A stretch of DNA of 64,000 bases, taken from Psychrobacillus sp032154225 (GTDB lineage Bacteria > Bacillota > Bacilli > Bacillales_A > Planococcaceae). The stretch covers positions 186,001-250,000 of the forward strand of contig NZ_JALDYF010000003.1 in assembly GCF_032154225.1 (NCBI RefSeq). The letters are read 5' to 3'. Positions 16,881 through 24,115 of the stretch are shown piece by piece. Position numbers and translations under genes: made by a program. Below the pieces are notes generated by a model, which saw only the letters and a list, made by a program, of their open reading frames with translations, was not told the origin of the DNA and did not search any database. Numbering within the stretch: position 1 is the stretch's first letter; each line of letters starts with the position of its first letter.

Positions 16881-17777
16881 ATGAAAATAGCAATCGTTGG
16901 AAGTACCAATATGGATCTTGTCTACCAAGTTCCCCATATTGTTAAACCAGGTGAAACATTACACAGTACAAAACATGAGTTGTTTTTCGGAGGAAAAGGG
17001 GCAAACCAAGCTGTCACTGCAGGACAATTAGGTGCAAATGTACACTTTATAGGAAATGTCGGAGCCGATAGTTTTGGAGATCAAATAAAGCAAAACTTGC
17101 AAAATAAAGGCGTTAATACAGAAGCTATACAGCAAGTTGGGATGACTGGTCAAGCAATTATCCAACTTTCTAATTCAGGTGAGAATTCAATTGTTTTATT
17201 TCCAGGTGCTAACTTCCTTGTAACAACGGAACAAATACAAGATTATAAAGAAAAAATCGAAACGAGTAAGGTTCTTCTTTTACAATTAGAAATTCCAATG
17301 CAAGCAGTGGAATTCGCTGCAAATATCGCTGGTCAAAAAGAGGTACAAATTATTTTAAATCCTGCTCCTGCTCAAGCAATAAGCGATTCGCTATTAAGCA
17401 AAGTTTCTATTTTAACACCAAATGAAACCGAGTTGGAAGTACTAACTGGGATGAAAACAAATACAGAAGAAGAATTGATACAAGCGTGCTCCTCCTTACT
17501 TAGTAAAGGAGTAAAAGCAGTTGTTGTTACTTTAGGTGAAAAGGGTGCTTTCTACATGAATGATAGTGAGCATGGTCATGTACAAGTAAGTAAAGTAGAT
17601 GTGAAAGATACGACAGGCGCTGGTGATGCATTTAACGGCGCACTAGCAGTAGCATTATGCCAAGGAAATTCGTTGAAGGAAAGCATTGAATACGCTTCAA
17701 GAGTTTCTGAATATGTTGTTACACAAATGAGTGCACAGCCAGCTATTCCTACAGCCTTTCAGATGAATAAGCAATGA
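16881..17777 (+). CDS. rbsK: Ribokinase
   Basis: 298 residues of the PfkB family. It phosphorylates D-ribose to ribose 5-phosphate. Visible are the N-terminal GSTNMDLVYQVP, the sugar-binding GGKGANQAV, and the C-terminal ATP/anion-hole motif DTTGAGDAFNGAL with the catalytic aspartate. The ATG at 16881 follows AGGAGC; an upstream GTG at 16860 overlaps the previous stop and lacks a site. It would consume the ribose released by the nucleoside hydrolase. Its stop overlaps the next start by 4 bp. Confidence 0.93.
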   Translation: MKIAIVGSTNMDLVYQVPHIVKPGETLHSTKHELFFGGKGANQAVTAGQLGANVHFIGNVGADSFGDQIKQNLQNKGVNTEAIQQVGMTGQAIIQLSNSGENSIVLFPGANFLVTTEQIQDYKEKIETSKVLLLQLEIPMQAVEFAANIAGQKEVQIILNPAPAQAISDSLLSKVSILTPNETELEVLTGMKTNTEEELIQACSSLLSKGVKAVVVTLGEKGAFYMNDSEHGHVQVSKVDVKDTTGAGDAFNGALAVALCQGNSLKESIEYASRVSEYVVTQMSAQPAIPTAFQMNKQ

Positions 17778-18658
17778 AGTCTTATGTCTATTTAATCATC
17801 CTTAGCTTACTATGGGGGTCTTCATTTCTTTGGACAAAAGAGCTGTTAGCGGTTTTTGCTCCCCCGACTATTGTTTTTTTCCGCTGTTTGTTCGGGTTAG
17901 TTGTACTAGTACCTTTTTTATTTTTGAAAAAAAATCGGATAAAGCTGGAAATTCGTCCTTTTTTTCTATTCGTTTTAGCTTTAGCAGCTGCAATCCCATG
18001 GAATATCATGGCGTTTTCTCTGCAAGGGCTTGATACAGGCCTGACAGGAATATTAAATGCGACAACTCCTCTATTCGCTTTGTTATTTTCTATTATTATT
18101 TTGAAAGCAAAACCTCTGTGGAACCAAACAGCAAGTTTAATCATTGGCTTTGTAGCTGTAACTATTTTGATGATTTTTTCAGGGCAAGCAACTGGTAGTC
18201 AGTTTTCAATTTTCCATGCGCTGCTTATGTTCGCAGTTACGATGTGCTACGCTTTAAATTCCATTTGGGTTAAAAAATATTATACGAATATCCCTGCTGT
18301 ACTATTAGGCTTTTGGACGCTTCTCATATCAGCTGTGATTAATGGAATTATGAGTATCATAATCGAACCACAAGCTTTTATTCACATTGGTTCATGGGAA
18401 ATATTCTTATCCCTTCTCGTTCTAGGATGTTTAAGCTCTGGTCTCGGCTATGTTATTTTCTATCAAATCGTTTCAACAGGAGGACCTCTCCTGGCATTAA
18501 TGGTTACGTTTATCGTTCCCTTCATCACCATTGCATTAGGCATTTTCTTTTTACAAGAACCGTTCCATCTTGGAATTGCAATCGGATTACCATTAATGAT
18601 TGTAAGCTTGTTCATTATGAATATAGACTTTTTCAAAAAAAGGAAAAACATACAATAA
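17774..18658 (+). CDS. DMT (EamA) family transporter
   Basis: 294 residues with ten predicted membrane helices and two EamA repeats (first begins YLIILSLLWGSSFLWTKELL, second near residue 150). The start overlaps the ribokinase stop by 4 bp, so it belongs to the operon. In a nucleoside-splitting pathway a DMT exporter could expel the unused base; that role is inferred from position alone. Confidence 0.85.
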   Translation: MKSYVYLIILSLLWGSSFLWTKELLAVFAPPTIVFFRCLFGLVVLVPFLFLKKNRIKLEIRPFFLFVLALAAAIPWNIMAFSLQGLDTGLTGILNATTPLFALLFSIIILKAKPLWNQTASLIIGFVAVTILMIFSGQATGSQFSIFHALLMFAVTMCYALNSIWVKKYYTNIPAVLLGFWTLLISAVINGIMSIIIEPQAFIHIGSWEIFLSLLVLGCLSSGLGYVIFYQIVSTGGPLLALMVTFIVPFITIALGIFFLQEPFHLGIAIGLPLMIVSLFIMNIDFFKKRKNIQ

Positions 18659-18741
18659 TATATTCACATTTTTCTCACTACTAACGCGACTTGTGTTATT
18701 ATAAAAAATAAAATTATTTTATACGCAAGGAGTGCTTTTAA

Positions 18742-19905
18742 TTGAATATCGAGCCATCTAAAAAAATGTCTATATTTGAACCTGCTATTTTCGGTGATTT
18801 AAAAGCTGCTGCTGCGGCTAAAAAAGCAGAAGGCTATGAGCTATATGATTTAAGCTTAGGTAGCCCTGATCTTCCACCAGATGAAAAAGCAAGACGTGTT
18901 TTATCAGAACAAAGTTTTTTAGCCAATACATATGGATATACACTTACTGGAACAATGCGTTTTTATGAAGCTGTAGCGGACTATTACAAACGTCGAACCG
19001 GCGTCATATTAAACCCAGAAACAGAAGTAATTCAAACATTGGGCTCACAAGAAGGACTCGTCCATCTTCCTTTAGCATTTTGTAATGAAGGTGATATCGT
19101 ACTCACAACCAACCCTGGCTACGTTGCATATGATGCTGGTATTAAACTAGCAGGTGCTGTTCCCTACTATATGTCACTAGTAGAAGAAAACAATTTTTTA
19201 CCTAACCTAGATGCAATTCCAGAAGAAGTTGCTTATAAAGCAAAACTAATGATTTTAAACTTACCAGGAAACCCTGTTCCAGCAATGCCAAATATAACGT
19301 TTTTCGAAAGAGTAGTTGCATTTGCCAATAAATACAATGTCATTATTTTACATGACGCTGCCTATTCAGAGTTTTACTTTTCAGGGGATTCACCAAGTAG
19401 TTTCCTCACCACTCCTGGAGCAATGGAAGTTGGTATGGAAATCAACTCACTATCTAAAAGCTTTAGCTTAGCAGGCGCGCGCATTGCTTATATTGTAGGA
19501 AATGCTGAAATGATAAGTATCATGAAACAGCTAAAATCCAATTTGGACTACGGCATTTTTGGACCTATTCAAGAGGCTGCAATTGCTTCGTTAAATAACG
19601 CTGAAAAAATTACAGATCGTCTACGTAAAACTTTTGCAGAACGCCATCGAGTGCTAATGCAAGGTTTGACCGCTATTGGTTGGACAGTCGCTCCGTCCAA
19701 TGGTGGCATGTTTGTATGGGCAAAATATCCTTATGACTTAAATGATAAGAAATTTGTTTTTGAAGTTATCGCTCAAACAGGAGTGGTTATGGTACCCGGT
19801 ACTGTATTCGGCTCAGAAGGCGCAGGGTTTGTACGAATTGCACTTGTGCAAGATGTAGAAATATTGAGACAAGCTGTTGAGCAATTAAAAAAATTGAATT
19901 TCTAA
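18742..19905 (+). CDS. PLP-dependent aminotransferase, class I/II
   Basis: 387 residues, fold type I. Motifs: GSPDLPPDEKARRVL near the N-terminus, the NLPGNPVPAMP loop (usual form NPTGA is altered), the aspartate in ILHDAAYSEFYF that binds the PLP ring nitrogen, and the Schiff-base lysine in NSLSKSFSLAGARIAYIVGN. Overall it resembles the LL-diaminopimelate/PatA-like aminotransferase branch; the amino donor and acceptor cannot be set. The start is TTG at 18742 with AAGGAG upstream. Confidence 0.85.
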   Translation: MNIEPSKKMSIFEPAIFGDLKAAAAAKKAEGYELYDLSLGSPDLPPDEKARRVLSEQSFLANTYGYTLTGTMRFYEAVADYYKRRTGVILNPETEVIQTLGSQEGLVHLPLAFCNEGDIVLTTNPGYVAYDAGIKLAGAVPYYMSLVEENNFLPNLDAIPEEVAYKAKLMILNLPGNPVPAMPNITFFERVVAFANKYNVIILHDAAYSEFYFSGDSPSSFLTTPGAMEVGMEINSLSKSFSLAGARIAYIVGNAEMISIMKQLKSNLDYGIFGPIQEAAIASLNNAEKITDRLRKTFAERHRVLMQGLTAIGWTVAPSNGGMFVWAKYPYDLNDKKFVFEVIAQTGVVMVPGTVFGSEGAGFVRIALVQDVEILRQAVEQLKKLNF

Positions 19906-19912
19906 CACAAGA

Positions 19913-19945
19913 AAAGCTAGACGCATATCGCGTCTAGCTTTCATT
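19913..19945. terminator. Bidirectional terminator, aminotransferase/MATE
   Basis: AAAGCTAGACGC (19913-19924) and GCGTCTAGCTTT (19930-19941) form a perfect 12-bp stem. It serves the aminotransferase gene on the plus strand; the 3' arm overlaps the final codons of the convergent MATE gene. Confidence 0.85.
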
Positions 19946-21322
19946 TGTTCCTTCTTTTCTATCAGCAGGATGTACGAGCGCAAATTTCTCCCATCTTCTG
20001 CCCTTCCATCTGAAATACATGATAATCGCTCTCGTCCACTCATCGGCCGCAATTGCCAGCCAAATACCCGGGAGCCCCATATCCAGCACAAACACTAACA
20101 AATACCCAAGGGGCAAACTCATCATCACCATGGATAATGCACCAATTGCTACTGGAAATCTTGCATCCCCTGCTGCACGTAAAGAGTTAATAATAACAAT
20201 ATTCATCGTTCGACCAGTTTCTAATATAAAACTTAACACTAATACAGAAGCACCTATTTTAATAACTTGTTCATTATCTGTAAATAAGCTAATAAGCGGC
20301 ACTCGGAAAATGATTACGATGGTAACCATTACTACTGTAAATAATAATGCCCATTTCACACTCGACCAAACAGATCGATACGCTTCATCTTTTTCATTTG
20401 CCCCAACGAATCTACCTACAATAATTGCAGTTCCCATTCCAATAGCAATCGCAAATAAATACGTAAACATCGAAATATTTACTGCATATTGCCTTGCCGC
20501 TAACGACTCTGCTCCTAAATATGTAACATAGTACAAGAACACAATTTGACAACCTTGATACAAAATTTGTTCAAACGCAGATGGGAGACCAATCTGCATA
20601 ATTTTACGAATATATTCCTTGGAAATCGTAAAATAATATTTCACTTTTACTCGGTATTCCATTACTCGATACAATAGCCAAAAGAAAAATAGAACTGCAA
20701 CAAGTCGACTAAGAACAGAAGAAATCGCTGCACCCTGTACGCCTAATTCCGGAAATCCAAACTTACCGAAGATTAATACATAGTTTCCGACAACGTGAAT
20801 AATATTCATTCCCAAAGAAACGAACATCGTCTCCTTTGTATATCCATGCACACGAATAATTGCGGCTAACGCATTAATAACCGCCTGTAGGAAAATACCT
20901 CCCCCTACAATCGTTAAATATTGGTGCGCATGAACGAGCACTTCTCCTTGCAAATTCATCGCAACCATCATGCTTTTAGAAAACAATAAAAACCCAATAC
21001 TTAATAAAATACCGACTCCTAAATTCAACGTCACCGCTAAACCGGAAATCTTCGACGCTTCCACATATCGCTTAGAGCCTAAATATTGAGACACGACTAT
21101 TGCTGCACCGTTCCCAACTACTTCTAATATTAAAATCGCAATATGGATATACTGATTTGCTGCTCCAACTCCTGACACAGCATCATCTGATAATGCACTA
21201 AGCATGAACGTATCAGCAATACCCATCATCATAAACAAAAATACTTCTAAAAAAATAGGCCAAGTTAAAGAAAACAAACTTAACTTTTCCCCTAAACCTT
21301 TTTTCCCATTAGCAGCGTCCAT
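19934..21322 (-). CDS. MATE family efflux transporter
   Basis: 462 residues with twelve predicted membrane segments and the two-fold MATE repeat; conserved pieces include FLFMMMGIADTFMLSALSDDAVSGVGAANQY, MNLQGEVLVHAHQYLTIVG, GLPSAFEQILYQGCQ and VNISMFTYLFAIAIGMGTAIIVGRFVGA. Such proteins export cationic drugs or metabolites using a Na+ or H+ gradient. The ATG at 21322 has AAGAAGG upstream. It stands alone and its substrate is unknown. Confidence 0.9.
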   Translation of the reverse strand: MDAANGKKGLGEKLSLFSLTWPIFLEVFLFMMMGIADTFMLSALSDDAVSGVGAANQYIHIAILILEVVGNGAAIVVSQYLGSKRYVEASKISGLAVTLNLGVGILLSIGFLLFSKSMMVAMNLQGEVLVHAHQYLTIVGGGIFLQAVINALAAIIRVHGYTKETMFVSLGMNIIHVVGNYVLIFGKFGFPELGVQGAAISSVLSRLVAVLFFFWLLYRVMEYRVKVKYYFTISKEYIRKIMQIGLPSAFEQILYQGCQIVFLYYVTYLGAESLAARQYAVNISMFTYLFAIAIGMGTAIIVGRFVGANEKDEAYRSVWSSVKWALLFTVVMVTIVIIFRVPLISLFTDNEQVIKIGASVLVLSFILETGRTMNIVIINSLRAAGDARFPVAIGALSMVMMSLPLGYLLVFVLDMGLPGIWLAIAADEWTRAIIMYFRWKGRRWEKFALVHPADRKEGTNES

Positions 21323-21415
21323 ATATCTACCTTCTTTAACAATTCATTTTTCAAATAAGATGAATCTTACCATATTTTGAGATATGGCGCTAGCCATGTT
21401 TATACTTGGTCTTTC

Positions 21416-21444
21416 TTGAAAAATTATGATTTATACAGTATAAT
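21416..21444 (+). promoter_or_regulatory. Promoter of the guanidine riboswitch transcript
   Basis: TTGAAA (21416-21421) and TATAAT (21439-21444) with 17-bp spacing. Confidence 0.75.
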
Positions 21445-21462
21445 TTGCATTAACTATATAAA

Positions 21463-21592
21463 CGAATGATTTCTAGGGTTCCGCAACTACTTGTTGGTCT
21501 GGTCCGAGAGGAATCTCACAGCTATTGCTGTGTCACGGAAGGATAAAAGCCTGGGAGATGACTGTATATATGTCGTTCCTTAGGCTTTTTTA
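21463..21592 (+). ncRNA. Guanidine-I riboswitch (ykkC class) with terminator
   Basis: The ykkC core is plain: CTAGGGTTCCG, GGTCTGGTCCGAGAG, the GCTATTGCTGTG hairpin, then CACGGAAGGATAAAAGCC and GGGAGA. The 3' part AAAAGCCT (from 21545) can pair with AGGCTTTT (21582-21589), followed by more T, forming the terminator that guanidine binding would disrupt. It precedes two SMR transporter genes, the typical guanidine-exporter arrangement. Confidence 0.95.
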
Positions 21593-21627
21593 TTTTCAAT
21601 CAAATTTTTTAGAGGAGTGGAAAATAG

Positions 21628-21969
21628 TTGAACAAACATTGGATTATTGTATTTGTTGCTGCATTTTTTGAAATATTTTGGGTTATTGGTTTAAAGCATT
21701 CGGATAATTGGTGGAGTTGGATTGGAACAATTATCGCCATTGTCTTCACTTTTTATTTATTACTAATTGCAGGTAAAAATTTACCAGTCGGAACTGTTTA
21801 TGCTGTTTTTGTTGGTTTAGGAACTGCTGGAACTGTTTTGGCAGATGTTCTTTTCTTTGGTGAACCAATTAGTGTAGCAAAAATATTATTAATATCTCTT
21901 TTATTAGCTGGGGTTATTGGATTGAAATTAGTAACAAATGATTCTAGTCAAGAAGAGGAGGTAAACTAA
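21628..21969 (+). CDS. SMR family guanidinium exporter subunit 1 (YkkC/Gdx-like)
   Basis: 113 residues with four membrane helices. The conserved SMR glutamate is in AAFFEIFWVIGLKHSD near residue 13, and the GTVYAVFVGLGTAGTVLADVLFFGEP segment matches helices 3-4. The start is TTG at 21628 with AGAGGAG upstream. It lies behind a guanidine-I riboswitch and directly precedes a second SMR gene, so the two probably form a heterodimer like YkkCD that exports guanidinium in exchange for protons. Confidence 0.92.
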   Translation: MNKHWIIVFVAAFFEIFWVIGLKHSDNWWSWIGTIIAIVFTFYLLLIAGKNLPVGTVYAVFVGLGTAGTVLADVLFFGEPISVAKILLISLLLAGVIGLKLVTNDSSQEEEVN

Positions 21970-22283
21970 TGGCTTGGGTAGCATTAATTATCGCGGGATT
22001 ATTAGAAGTTTTTGGAGTTGCCATGATGAACAAATGGCATAAAGATCATAACTGGAAAGCAATCGTTTTCTTAGTACTTGGATTTGGGCTCAGCCTGTTC
22101 TTTCTTTCCTTCGCTATGAAAACATTACCTATGGGAACAGCTTATGCAATTTGGACAGGTATCGGCGCATCAGGAGGAGCCTTAGTAGGTATGATATTTT
22201 TCGGCGAATCAAAAGACTGGAAAAGAATTGTTTTCATTACAATGGTACTAAGTGCTGCTGTCGGGTTAAAGTTAATATCGTAA
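21969..22283 (+). CDS. SMR family guanidinium exporter subunit 2 (YkkD/Gdx-like)
   Basis: 104 residues, four membrane helices, conserved glutamate in ALIIAGLLEVFGVAMMNKW (near residue 13). GTAYAIWTGIGASGGALVGMIFFGES matches the conserved helix 3-4 region. Its ATG overlaps the last base of the preceding stop codon, so translation is coupled with subunit 1. Confidence 0.92.
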   Translation: MAWVALIIAGLLEVFGVAMMNKWHKDHNWKAIVFLVLGFGLSLFFLSFAMKTLPMGTAYAIWTGIGASGGALVGMIFFGESKDWKRIVFITMVLSAAVGLKLIS

Positions 22284-22290
22284 ACAATAA

Positions 22291-22320
22291 GGTCAGGCTT
22301 TTAAAGTCTGATCTTTCTTT
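22291..22320 (+). terminator. Terminator after the SMR pair
   Basis: GGTCAG (22291-22296) pairs with CTGATC (22308-22313, one G-T pair) around CTTTTAAAG, followed by TTTCTTTAT. Confidence 0.6.
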
Positions 22321-22576
22321 ATAAACAACAGAGCATAAAAGCTAAAAAATGTACTCCAATTGCCATTCCAACATATTTCACTTTTTCTTCAGAACGAGGT
22401 ATAAAAAAGTATTTAATCGTAAACCAATATAAAAAATACATAAATGCAATAATAGTCGTAAATGTTAGCAATTGTACTGGGTCTCCATCTGTCGGTAGGG
22501 GCATAAACATAAATAATAATCGAAAGGTTATAAATGCCATAGAAAACAAACTTAAAGTAAAAAGTATTAATCTCAT
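22319..22576 (-). CDS. Small hypothetical membrane protein (85 aa)
   Basis: Three predicted membrane segments (about 2-25, 35-57 and 67-84) separated by short loops, PLPTDGDPVQ and FIPRSEEKVKY. The ATG at 22576 has AGGAGGG at the ideal distance, and codon use is like its neighbours, so it is probably real. I do not recognise the family. Its upstream region holds a CCGCAA/TTGCGG palindrome at 22682-22699 (listed separately) that could make it a competence/quorum target. Confidence 0.6.
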   Translation of the reverse strand: MRLILFTLSLFSMAFITFRLLFMFMPLPTDGDPVQLLTFTTIIAFMYFLYWFTIKYFFIPRSEEKVKYVGMAIGVHFLAFMLCCL

Positions 22577-22681
22577 GATAGCCCTCCTAAAATATTATCC
22601 TCGTTGTTAAATTCTAATCCACCTAGTATACATCCTCTCAAATATTCCTTATTTTGTCACCGTAAAATAGAGTCGTATTTT

Positions 22682-22699
22682 CCGCAAAAACTATTGCGG
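22682..22699. promoter_or_regulatory. Palindrome CCGCAA-N6-TTGCGG
   Basis: CCGCAA at 22682-22687 and TTGCGG at 22694-22699. It is built of the same hexamers as ComA boxes (TTGCGG-N4-CCGCAA) but in the opposite arrangement. It lies about 70 bp upstream of the probable start point of the 85-aa gene (minus-strand -10 TATACT at 22630-22625). The comA homologue is 0.8 kb away. A functional role is a guess. Confidence 0.3.
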
Positions 22700-22761
22700 T
22701 ACGCTTTTATTTCTTTCTAAGAAAAAAACGGGCAAAATGACGCCCGGTCCCTTAAAGCAAA

Positions 22762-23400
22762 AACATCTTAGTGACGCAGTTTCCGGCTCGCTCTAGGCTT
22801 CCCATTGGGCTATACGATGAACGGTAAAATTTAGAAAGCTTGTTGGAAGTGGCTGCGCCGCTTCCAACAAGCTTTTTCGTCGGTCATCGTATAGCAACTG
22901 TTCGCCTTCCGCTCGCCAGAAACTTCAGTGCCACGTAGTTTGGTACTTTTGGGAATAGGAGAAGCAAGTCTCATTCTATATCATTTGAAGGCCGCCAAAG
23001 ATACAATTTTGGCAGCTCTTTGAAGGATTTTATAAAGGGACACCACTACATTTAGCTATAAAGTGAAGAGGAGATGGCAAAATTACATCGTATGAAAATT
23101 GTCGGTCTATTTCTAACTAGAAGTGTTGATGAACTTTTTTCTCTTCCTTTTAGCTTAAGTAGAAGGAACATGAATACATTCCTATAAGCAGGATGGATGT
23201 AGTGAAAAGCGGCGATACCAACGGGATAAGCTTTAGTCGAAAACCACGCAGTAGAGCCGCTAGCGACCGAGGAGGCTGAGGCAACGCCCGTGGTAATCGT
23301 CTGCTTGTAACGAAATCCACTCCATTCATTCCTATACTTTCTTCCTTCCCTTTTTATAATGTAAACCCTGTGTTCATGGAACATTTTTATATACTTTCTT
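22762..23400 (+). repeat. S-element copy 1 (about 640 bp intergenic repeat)
   Basis: This non-coding stretch shares long blocks in the same order with 33699-34273: the opening ACATCTTAG, a terminator-like hairpin AAAGCTTGTTGGAAG/CTTCCAACAAGCTTT (22835-22875), TTCGCCTTC-GCTCGCCAGAAACTTC, GGAATAGGAGAAGCAAGTC, GTGTTGATGAACTTTTTTC, GGATGGATGTAGTGAAAAGC and the ending TTTTTATATACTTTCTT. Small open frames inside are not conserved as protein. No inverted ends or target duplication were found. It lies between the 85-aa gene and comA. Confidence 0.75.
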
Positions 23401-23409
23401 CAAAAAAAA

Positions 23410-23434
23410 ATGACTCCCTTTTATAAGGAGTCAT
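23410..23434 (-). terminator. Terminator of the com operon
   Basis: ATGACTCC (23410-23417) and GGAGTCAT (23427-23434); on the minus strand the stem is followed by TTTTTTTTTG, just after comA. Confidence 0.85.
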
Positions 23435-23440
23435 CTTTGC

Positions 23441-24115
23441 TCAGCTAAAGTGTTCATTATTTATTCGTTCAACTTGCAAAAGTCCAAATTCCTTCGCTTT
23501 CAAAAAAGCTTCCATCCTCGACTCTACACCTAACTTTGAAAAAATCTTCGTTAAATGATGCTCTACGGTTCGTTGGCTCATAGACAACTCATTCGCAATT
23601 AACTTATTCGTATACCCTTTTTCAACTTTTCTTAAAATCAACTGTTCCTTTTCCGTCAAACGAAGATTCACCAATGGAAATTCCTCTCCTAATTGACTCT
23701 TTACTACATCCACACGCTTCAATTGCTGTAACAGGGACAACGGAACAACTACTTCTTCTCTCAGCGCACAACGAATCGTTGTAATGATCTGTTCGCTCGT
23801 TGCTGTTTTGCTCAAAAATCCAGACACTCTTGCTTCAATTAACAAATCGTAATGAACTTCTATATCAAACCCTGTATAAATGACAATGATGGAATCTGGA
23901 TCCTTCTGACGTATCATCTGCAAAAGTTCTAAACCATTCGGCTCCGGCATATACAAATCGATTAAATACACATCATAATCCGCATTTTCTAAATGCCCCA
24001 TAACAGTTTTACTATCCGTTATTACCGTTACATTCATATCTAGCTCTTGATTAATAATCGCCTTGGTTCCTTCGCTCACTGAAGGATGATCATCAACAAT
24101 TAACACTTCAATCAC
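23441..24115 (-). CDS. comA: Response regulator, ComA-like (NarL/FixJ family)
   Basis: 224 residues. The receiver domain begins IEVLIVDDHPSVSEGTKAI, closely resembling ComA, with phospho-acceptor Asp53 in YLIDLYMP and the lysine in FLSKTATSEQ. The LuxR-type helix-turn-helix is at the C-terminus (LTEKEQLILRKVEKGYTNKLIANELSMSQRTVEHHLTKIFSKLGV). Its start overlaps the comP stop by 4 bp. Phosphorylated by ComP, it should activate quorum-dependent promoters. The cluster order comQ-comX-comP-comA fixes the assignment. Confidence 0.92.
   Translation of the reverse strand: MIEVLIVDDHPSVSEGTKAIINQELDMNVTVITDSKTVMGHLENADYDVYLIDLYMPEPNGLELLQMIRQKDPDSIIVIYTGFDIEVHYDLLIEARVSGFLSKTATSEQIITTIRCALREEVVVPLSLLQQLKRVDVVKSQLGEEFPLVNLRLTEKEQLILRKVEKGYTNKLIANELSMSQRTVEHHLTKIFSKLGVESRMEAFLKAKEFGLLQVERINNEHFS

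Noticed and set aside
20019..20531. 170-codon plus-strand frame opposite the MATE gene
   Set aside because: Antisense shadow; low complexity and no ribosome site.
23052..23384. 110-codon minus-strand frame in S-element copy 1
   Set aside because: The matching region of S copy 2 does not keep the frame; it is repeat DNA.
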